Shown here piece after piece: positions 6,843-11,286 of a stretch of DNA of 11,286 nucleotides. The notes beneath the pieces are model-generated. The model saw only the letters and a list, made by a program, of their open reading frames with translations, was not told the DNA's origin and searched no databases. Origin of the DNA: Candidatus Aenigmatarchaeota archaeon (GTDB lineage: Archaea > Aenigmatarchaeota > Aenigmatarchaeia > QMZP01 > JAFGSV01); assembly GCA_020343635.1 (NCBI GenBank), contig CP070804.1:478234-489519 (forward strand), written 5' to 3'. How positions within the stretch are numbered: position 1 is the stretch's first letter; each line of letters starts with the position of its first letter. The translations under genes and the position numbers were made by a program.

Positions 6843-7277
6843 ATGGAAGGAAGCAAAATGATAGTTGCAGCATCTTTGGCCCTTATATTGATATCTTTTT
6901 TCTGGGTTAATTCTGCTCTGTTACTAAGACCATATCTTCAGAAGGGTTTCCTCACATTAGATGATTCTATAGCAACTTACATTGACACCCTTGCTTCTGT
7001 GGAATCCGGAAACGTCAAGATGGAAGTTGAAAGAGGACTGGTCAAGAACATTAATATAGTTTTCGAGAATGAAGGCGAGAAAGACGGTTATATTGTTGTG
7101 GAGCCAGGATGGTATGTGGTGGTCACGTATAGAAGCTGGGACAAAGAGATAAAGGACGCCAGTATCATAAACACATATCCGGCGGGTGAAGAGTTTGGGA
7201 AGAGGTTTCTCTCACCTCAGGAAATATGCATAAACAAGAATGAAGATTCTTTATACGCGGAGGTTGGAAGATGCTGA
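6843..7277 (+). CDS. Pilin-like membrane-anchored protein (144 aa)
   Basis: The N-terminus MEGSKMIVAASLALILISFF gives a hydrophobic helix at about 5-28. Gly3 is present but preceded by Glu, so a class III cleavage site is doubtful; an uncleaved anchor is possible. The rest (36-144) is predicted beta-rich (NIVFENEGEKDGYIVVEPGW, then YVVVTYRS) with only two Cys (129 and the last residue, 144), in contrast to the Cys-rich genes before it. Overall shape, a single N-terminal helix plus a small beta domain, suits a pilin or archaellin-accessory (FlaF/FlaG-like) fold, but no specific match is claimed. Its 3' end overlaps the next gene by 7 bases, marking a translationally coupled operon. Upstream, GGCTGATG is only a weak ribosome site; TATTAA at 6815-6820, about 25 nt before the ATG, could be a further leaderless promoter. 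Confidence 0.72.
   Translation: MEGSKMIVAASLALILISFFWVNSALLLRPYLQKGFLTLDDSIATYIDTLASVESGNVKMEVERGLVKNINIVFENEGEKDGYIVVEPGWYVVVTYRSWDKEIKDASIINTYPAGEEFGKRFLSPQEICINKNEDSLYAEVGRC
7259..7264 (+). promoter_or_regulatory. Strong Shine-Dalgarno for the 270-aa gene
   Basis: GGAGGT, 6 nt before the ATG at 7271 and lying inside the end of the upstream gene. It fixes that start and shows that the 3' half of the cluster uses ribosome-site initiation, not leaderless initiation. Confidence 0.75.
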
Positions 7278-8083
7278 AGGGAAGCGCCGATATTGACATA
7301 GAGTTCATGGGAGGAACTATAATCTTCGTGACACTTACAATGGTACTTATCGGGAGTCTTTTGTTGCCAATGTTTTCGGTAAGCTACACGAGGGGTGACA
7401 CAGGAAATGATATAAAGGCGATCAAGTTTGCCAGTCTTGTCAAGAATACCCTAGAATCGGAACTTCCCAGATACGGCGGTGGCATAGATGCAGATCTTCT
7501 TGAAACTGCTTCCGAAAGCGGGCTTTCTTCTTTCGGTCTCGGTGATAACTACGCTTCCGTTAGAGACATAACCGCAGAGAGGGAGTGGGAATTCCCTGGC
7601 AAAGACGGGAAACTAAAACATGAAACGTTTTCAACAGTTTCATCGTATTATCTTCCGGCAGTATACGGAAACATAATGAAGAGCGGAGAAGCATATGTAA
7701 TTGACATCTACAAGGTTGGACCAAACACAGTTGTAGACATATACACTGAACCTTACTGCTCGATTAATGTCCCCCTGACACTTACCTGCAAGGTTTTCAC
7801 CGAGCTAGTTCCGGAAGACAAGGATGCATCTTCAATAAGCGATGTGATAATGGAGGTCTTTAATGATGCCGCCACCAGAAACACAAAGCTGATCATCCCA
7901 GAGGATGATGTCTCGATAGATGACGTCGTACCACCCCCGATCACTATAACAGAGGAATGCTTGGAAGGGTCAAATGAAATTTGTTTCAGAATTATAGGCA
8001 GTTACAGATATCCGGTAAAAATAAGGGTTGAATTGGATAGAAATGCACCCATTGTAACAACTGTAACAGGAGGTAGATCCTAA
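7271..8083 (+). CDS. Pilin-like membrane-anchored protein (270 aa)
   Basis: The N-terminus MLKGSADIDIEFMGG is followed by a hydrophobic helix (about 15-36). Lys3-Gly4 is a class III-like cleavage context and Asp9 would sit at +5, an acidic residue where pilins carry Glu. This makes it one of the better prepilin candidates here. The exported region (37-270) has an early helical part (DIKAIKFASLVKNTLESELP), a middle beta-like part (SGEAYVIDIYKVGPNTVVDIY), four cysteines (163, 173, 230, 238) and an acidic, Pro-rich linker at about 209-224. No named family recognised. Start fixed by a strong ribosome site; 10 bases separate its stop from the M15 peptidase start, so the two are probably co-transcribed. 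Confidence 0.75.
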   Translation: MLKGSADIDIEFMGGTIIFVTLTMVLIGSLLLPMFSVSYTRGDTGNDIKAIKFASLVKNTLESELPRYGGGIDADLLETASESGLSSFGLGDNYASVRDITAEREWEFPGKDGKLKHETFSTVSSYYLPAVYGNIMKSGEAYVIDIYKVGPNTVVDIYTEPYCSINVPLTLTCKVFTELVPEDKDASSISDVIMEVFNDAATRNTKLIIPEDDVSIDDVVPPPITITEECLEGSNEICFRIIGSYRYPVKIRVELDRNAPIVTTVTGGRS

Positions 8084-8089
8084 AGGTGA
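8084..8089 (+). promoter_or_regulatory. Shine-Dalgarno for the M15 peptidase gene
   Basis: AGGTGA starts right after the preceding stop codon and ends 4 nt before the ATG at 8094. It supports that ATG and operon-style co-translation. Confidence 0.65.
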
Positions 8090-8093
8090 GCCA

Positions 8094-9062
8094 ATGAAAT
8101 CAAGAAAAGGATTCGGTATATTTGGACTAATAATCATAGGCCTTGTAGTCATAGGAGTGGTGCTGCTTGTGCACAGTTCCCCAATTCTCGCCAACGCACT
8201 TGAGATAGGATCTGAAGCCAGGATATATATGACCATCAACGACCAGACCTCTAATATCGTCCCTTTGCTAAGTTCAGAATTCAATGATGTCAGAGTCTCG
8301 GATATGATTTCCTGCCTGACTTCAACTTCATCGTCCTGTGACGTTGAAGAAACATACATAGACACCTCCGCAAGGGAAATGAGAAGCATGATGTTAATTT
8401 ATACCAAAGACGGCAGCTCAAGAAAATTTGGGTCAGAAATTGTAGGAGATAAGCTTCAGGTAACCATACCTGCGCCCAATGGTGAGAAAAATCGCATAAA
8501 TTTCGTCATACCTATCTCACTTTCAGACAGCAGGGAACTGGACAGAGAGAAAAGACTTCTTTACGGTGACTGCACGAGAATGGGGGATTCCGAATACATC
8601 AGTCTGCATCTCACAAAGATAGAATTCGTGGGTGAAGAAGTCTACGTTAACAAGATAGCAGAGGACGACTTCCTTAAGGTCTCCGAGGAAATAGAGAGAG
8701 ACTGTGCAGGTGTTAATTACGACTTCTGGAGAGATGGTTTAGGCGGGACATACGCCTGCAGGACGAACGTTAACTTTCCTGCTGTAATGAGCATGCACGC
8801 CTTTGGACTGGCTATAGATATAAACCCATCGGCTAATCCAAACTGCCCGAAAGATCCACAATGCAAAGGTCAGAACGTGCTCATAACGGATATACCTCAG
8901 TGTGCAATAGACGCCTTCAAAAGGAATAACTTCTTGTGGGGAGGAGAATTCACCACGGTAAAGGACAGCATGCATTTTGAGTGGAGAGATCCGAACGTCT
9001 ACAAAATAAAGGACTCTGTAAAGTACTCCTCTGAAGAGAAAAGGGGTGACGAGATATCATGA
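8094..9062 (+). CDS. Membrane-anchored M15/VanY-like (LAS-type) zinc peptidase
   Basis: Predicted D-Ala-D-Ala carboxypeptidase/L-Ala-D-Glu endopeptidase-like metalloenzyme; in bacteria and phages this family cuts murein peptides. The N-terminus MKSRKGFGIFGLIII carries Lys5-Gly6 before a hydrophobic helix (7-27). Residues 30-180 are an unrecognised extracytoplasmic domain with Cys74 and Cys82. The catalytic domain is about 185-300: CRTNVNFPAVMSMHAFGLAI gives zinc ligand His235, the following Asp242 (IDINP) is the second, WGGEF at 282-286 is the family's W-G-G, and DSMHFEW supplies Asp291 (catalytic base) and His294 (third ligand). This matches the H-x6-D ... D-x2-H arrangement of EndoT5-type M15 enzymes, so activity is plausible. 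Extra cysteines (204, 222, 251, 257, 270) suggest disulfides. The stop overlaps the next start (ATGA). The substrate in an archaeon is unknown. Confidence 0.88.
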   Translation: MKSRKGFGIFGLIIIGLVVIGVVLLVHSSPILANALEIGSEARIYMTINDQTSNIVPLLSSEFNDVRVSDMISCLTSTSSSCDVEETYIDTSAREMRSMMLIYTKDGSSRKFGSEIVGDKLQVTIPAPNGEKNRINFVIPISLSDSRELDREKRLLYGDCTRMGDSEYISLHLTKIEFVGEEVYVNKIAEDDFLKVSEEIERDCAGVNYDFWRDGLGGTYACRTNVNFPAVMSMHAFGLAIDINPSANPNCPKDPQCKGQNVLITDIPQCAIDAFKRNNFLWGGEFTTVKDSMHFEWRDPNVYKIKDSVKYSSEEKRGDEIS

Positions 9063-9895
9063 AGGGAATGGTAAACATATTGTATGCACTTGCTCTCATA
9101 ATAATGCTCTTAATGTCACTTCGCTATATAACGCCAACACTTTTGGCTTTTGAAGAAGATCCTGTGGAGATAAAGCTCGACAGCATGGTGTATACACTCA
9201 GGGACTCACTTGAGATAGCCAAGCTTTACCTTGACAATTCTGCCCGCTATTCGCTATATCAGGCGGCATACAACAATTCCCTTAACGGCGGATTAGAGGA
9301 TATCCCCCCAGATGCTGTTTTACATGAGGGGGTAGTATACTCTCTCTGGTACGATGACGTTGAGATGTCTCCGGACTTGGCCGATTTCTCTGAGGCACTT
9401 AACAGTAGATTCAACAAAAACTTCTTAGAGTATCTGGCCGGATACAGCATAGACGCCATATTCAAAGTAAAAATACCCCAATACGAGGAAGCATCTGTAT
9501 CACCGGTTTCTGAGGGTTTCTATACATCGGTGGACATCGTTGGTAAAGAGAATCTTGTTATAACAAGGACTACGTCGTATGATGAGGTAATTACAATAAC
9601 GAAGAATCCTGATATCAGTCTGATCGAAGAACTGCCTTACTTCAGGCTTTTCGAAGAGGCGAAGCAGTATCACAACACGATAAAGAGGAATCTGGCTGAC
9701 TGTGATGATGATGTTCTGCAAGCAGGAAACGAGAGCTTCTGCTGCATTATAACGGCCGAGGTTGTTGAAGACGGCGACAAGTGCATGGTGAAGGTGGAGG
9801 CCGTGACCAGAAAGAAATTCCTGGTATGGAACGGCGAGGACGTGGCATTCGAGCCGAAAAGACTTGTTTTTATGGACAGAGCAGCTAAAGTGTGA
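9059..9895 (+). CDS. Membrane-anchored protein coupled to the M15 peptidase (278 aa)
   Basis: The N-terminus MKGMVNILYALALIIMLLMS has Lys2-Gly3, then a hydrophobic helix at about 5-30. The exported region starts with an acidic linker (32-36) and a helical block, EIAKLYLDNSARYSLYQAAY, followed by alternating beta-like stretches (DAIFKVKIPQY, TSVDIVGKENLVITRTTSYD) and a C-terminal part with four cysteines (215, 228, 229, 242). No named family recognised; the helix pattern resembles uncharacterised proteins I associate with DPANN FlaJ/VanY neighbourhoods, which I could not confirm. The start overlaps the peptidase stop as ATGA, with GGGGTGA about 10 nt upstream as ribosome site, so it is translationally coupled to the peptidase and may be its partner or scaffold. 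Confidence 0.78.
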   Translation: MKGMVNILYALALIIMLLMSLRYITPTLLAFEEDPVEIKLDSMVYTLRDSLEIAKLYLDNSARYSLYQAAYNNSLNGGLEDIPPDAVLHEGVVYSLWYDDVEMSPDLADFSEALNSRFNKNFLEYLAGYSIDAIFKVKIPQYEEASVSPVSEGFYTSVDIVGKENLVITRTTSYDEVITITKNPDISLIEELPYFRLFEEAKQYHNTIKRNLADCDDDVLQAGNESFCCIITAEVVEDGDKCMVKVEAVTRKKFLVWNGEDVAFEPKRLVFMDRAAKV

Positions 9896-9918
9896 GACCC
9901 TGCTTGACCGAGAATCAC

Positions 9919-9929
9919 ATTTAAAAAAG
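9919..9929 (+). promoter_or_regulatory. TATA-like box for the Alba gene
   Basis: ATTTAAAAAAG lies about 80 nt before the Alba ATG, so transcription would start near 9950 and leave a leader of roughly 55 nt, in contrast to the leaderless genes elsewhere in the window. Inferred from position and composition. Confidence 0.55.
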
Positions 9930-9991
9930 AATACGACCAAGATTGTAACATTGTTGCCATTGGCACGGCGGCACTAGTAATACAAAATTAC

Positions 9992-9998
9992 GGAGGTG
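9992..9998 (+). promoter_or_regulatory. Shine-Dalgarno for the Alba gene
   Basis: GGAGGTG, 7 nt before the ATG at 10006: a near-perfect archaeal ribosome site, fitting a highly expressed chromatin protein and confirming the long-tailed start rather than one at the Alba domain. Confidence 0.8.
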
Positions 9999-10005
9999 TT
10001 TAGTA

Positions 10006-10653
10006 ATGTCAGAAGAGCAGAAGGCACTCAACGATGTGCTTACCAAGAAACCCAAGGAAAAAGCTGAAGAGACAAAGGAACCCGCTCCTGAGGAGCAAAG
10101 CGAAGAACAGCAACCTGCTGAGGAAAAACCCGAACAAGAGGAAGAAGTGAAGCCAGAACCTGCAGAATCTGAGCCTGAACAGAAGGACGAAGCGGAGCAG
10201 ACAGAACCTGCGCCCGAGGAGAAGAAAGAGGAAGCAGAACCAGCAGAATCTGCGACTGACCAACCGGAAAAATCGCAGCCAGAAGAAGGCGCTGCAGAAG
10301 AGAAACCTGCAGAGGAACCTAAGGAAGAAGTACCTGAGAAGCCCGAAGAGCCAAAGAAAAAGGAAACTCAGGCTCCAAAGCAGAAGCTGGCTGAGAATGT
10401 CGTTCTGGTCGGAAAGAAACCTACTATGAGCTATGTGCTCGCTGCAGTCACACAGTTCTCTGACGGAATCCCAGAGATCCATATAAAGGCTAGGGGAAGG
10501 AGCATCAGCAGGGCGGTCGACGTAGCGGAGGTTGTCAAGAACAGGTTCGTCCAGGATCTAAAGACTGATGTCCAGATAGGGACGCAGGAAGTGACGGACG
10601 AAAACAACAACAAGATAAACGTCTCGACCATAGATATAGTCCTTAAAAAGTAA
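10006..10653 (+). CDS. albA: Alba DNA/RNA-binding protein with long acidic N-terminal tail
   Basis: Residues 130-215 are a complete Alba domain, the archaeal chromatin and RNA-binding dimer. NVVLVGKKPTMSYVLAAVTQ contains the Lys-Lys-Pro nucleic-acid-binding motif, KARGRSISRAVDVAEVVKNR is the signature helix, and NVSTIDIVLKK is the last strand. Typical Alba proteins are about 90-100 aa. This one carries about 129 extra residues, made almost wholly of Glu, Pro, Lys, Ala and Gln, with no aromatic residue before Tyr143, so the tail should be disordered and strongly acidic. A short ordered-looking leader, EEQKALNDVL, sits at the very N-terminus. The tail reads in the same frame without a stop and follows a strong ribosome site, so it is genuinely part of the gene. 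Near-repeats (EPAES at 51-55 and 78-82) suggest growth by slippage or duplication. Probably its own transcription unit. Confidence 0.93.
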   Translation: MSEEQKALNDVLTKKPKEKAEETKEPAPEEQSEEQQPAEEKPEQEEEVKPEPAESEPEQKDEAEQTEPAPEEKKEEAEPAESATDQPEKSQPEEGAAEEKPAEEPKEEVPEKPEEPKKKETQAPKQKLAENVVLVGKKPTMSYVLAAVTQFSDGIPEIHIKARGRSISRAVDVAEVVKNRFVQDLKTDVQIGTQEVTDENNNKINVSTIDIVLKK

Positions 10654-10671
10654 GGCCGGCGGGAGCTTAAA

Positions 10672-10693
10672 CTATTTCTTTGTTTTTCACTTT
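10672..10693 (+). terminator. T-rich terminator after Alba
   Basis: A pyrimidine-rich run with T tracts (ATTTCTTTGTTTTTC and CTTT) starts about 20 bases after the Alba stop. Archaeal transcription usually ends in such T-rich tracts without a hairpin. No convincing stem-loop is seen. Confidence 0.5.
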
Positions 10694-10710
10694 AGCCCAG
10701 GCTCTATCAC

Positions 10711-10725
10711 ATTTAATTAATATTT
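10711..10725 (+). promoter_or_regulatory. TATA-like box for enolase
   Basis: ATTTAATTAATATTT, with its main part centred about 26 nt before the ATG at 10742, predicts a leaderless mRNA. No Shine-Dalgarno match precedes the ATG. Confidence 0.6.
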
Positions 10726-10741
10726 CGGATAATACTTATTC

Positions 10742-11286
10742 ATGGCGGATTTCAGGATAAAGAAGATAAAGGCCAGGGAGATTCTGGATTCCAGGGGCAA
10801 CCCGACAGTCGAAGTCGACGTTATCACCGGTTCCGGTCTTGCAAGGGCGTCAGTTCCGAGCGGCGCCAGCACAGGGAAGCACGAGGCCGTTGAACTTAGG
10901 GACGGCGGAAAGCGTTATGACGGAAAAGGTGTCCTCAAGGCCGTTGAAAACGTCAATGGTCTTATAGCCAAGACCCTGAAGGAAAGGGACGTGAGGCTGC
11001 AGGGTGAAATAGATGAGCATCTCATAGAGCTGGACGGAACCGAGAACAAGTCCAAGCTGGGAGCAAATGCAATCGTGGGTGTTAGCATGGCCGTCTGCAA
11101 GGCTGCTGCTTTAGGAAAGAAAATACCCCTTTTCAGGTACATAGCAGGTTTCACAGGGAACAGGAAGCTTGCCCTGCCGATACCTTCCCTGAACGTCATA
11201 AACGGCGGCGCCCATGCCGGGAACAGCCTTGACATACAGGAATTCATGATACAGCCCTTCGGGAACACGTTCGCTGAGTCCCTCAG
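10742..11286 (+). CDS. eno: Enolase (phosphopyruvate hydratase), 3' partial
   Basis: Interconverts 2-phosphoglycerate and phosphoenolpyruvate in cytoplasmic glycolysis/gluconeogenesis. The first 181 codons are present and the frame is open at the window's end. Motifs in order: AREILDSRGNPTVEVDV near the N-terminus, VPSGASTGKHEAVELRD (substrate loop), KLGANAIVGVSMAVCKAA, and PIPSLNVINGGAHAGN followed by LDIQEFMI, which includes the enolase substrate-binding His and the conserved Glu. Full-length enolases have about 410-430 residues, so a little under half is seen. ATG 10742 is set by the MADFRIKKIKAREILDSRGN start typical of the family and by the promoter spacing. It is a separate transcription unit from the upstream cluster. 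Confidence 0.96.
   Translation, partial: MADFRIKKIKAREILDSRGNPTVEVDVITGSGLARASVPSGASTGKHEAVELRDGGKRYDGKGVLKAVENVNGLIAKTLKERDVRLQGEIDEHLIELDGTENKSKLGANAIVGVSMAVCKAAALGKKIPLFRYIAGFTGNRKLALPIPSLNVINGGAHAGNSLDIQEFMIQPFGNTFAESL

Noticed and set aside
4812..9062. Provirus lysis cassette (small holin-like peptides plus endolysin-like enzymes)
   Set aside because: There are no capsid, terminase, portal, integrase or attachment-site signals, and the cluster sits between a pilus platform gene and housekeeping genes. The idea stays open only for the two tiny peptides.
9896..10005. Possible small RNA or tRNA in the gap before Alba
   Set aside because: No cloverleaf or conserved tRNA box is visible; the 110 bases are explained by a TATA-like box, a leader and a Shine-Dalgarno site.
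10009..10482. Open frame of 157 codons on the - strand opposite the Alba tail
   Set aside because: It is the complement of Glu/Pro/Lys-rich codons, giving a low-complexity Leu/Phe/Arg chain. It is an artefact of the acidic tail.
10654..10741. Hairpin terminator around GGCCGGC after Alba
   Set aside because: Only a short self-complementary GC core with no loop is visible; the T-rich tract alone is the better archaeal termination signal.

Overview
The window looks archaeal and most resembles a DPANN or related deep-branching lineage, but the phylum cannot be fixed from sequence alone. The support is an Alba chromatin protein, an archaeal-type enolase, a tandem type II secretion F-domain (FlaJ/TadC-like) platform protein, heavy use of ATA (Ile) and AGG/AGA (Arg) codons, and archaeal promoters with a TATA-like box about 26 nt before leaderless start codons. 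Every gene I can support is on the + strand. No gap between genes exceeds about 110 bases, and I see no tRNA, rRNA, CRISPR array or insertion sequence.

Layout. 1-1701: the 3' part of a polytopic secretion/pilus platform protein whose start lies upstream of the window. 1738-4779: a very large (1013 aa) membrane-anchored, cysteine-rich protein I do not recognise. 4812-6830: five short genes, each with its own TATA-like box placed for a leaderless transcript: a 51-aa membrane peptide, a 111-aa Cys-rich anchored protein, a lysozyme-like/glucosaminidase-like enzyme, a 37-aa pilin-like peptide and a 199-aa Cys-rich anchored protein. 6843-9895: four tightly packed or overlapping genes, three with recognisable Shine-Dalgarno matches (strong for 7271 and 8094, weaker for 9059) and one (6843) with only a poor match: two pilin-like anchored proteins, an M15 (VanY/LAS-type) zinc peptidase with its catalytic residues intact, and a further anchored protein. 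10006-10653: Alba with an unusual acidic N-terminal tail of about 129 residues. 10742-end: the start of enolase.

How the genes may work together (inference). All ten genes from 1738 to 9895 encode proteins with a single N-terminal hydrophobic helix. Seven of them have Lys-Gly or Arg-Gly within the first six residues, directly before that helix, as in archaeal class III (prepilin) signal peptides. Next to a FlaJ/TadC-like platform, this suggests a type IV pilus-like or pseudopilus-like secretion apparatus. Two of its parts would carry enzyme domains from families that normally cut bacterial peptidoglycan, one glycan-directed and one peptide-directed. Archaea generally lack murein, so the target may be a bacterial neighbour, a host envelope or the cell's own glycoproteins. 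Alba and enolase are ordinary housekeeping genes next to this cluster.
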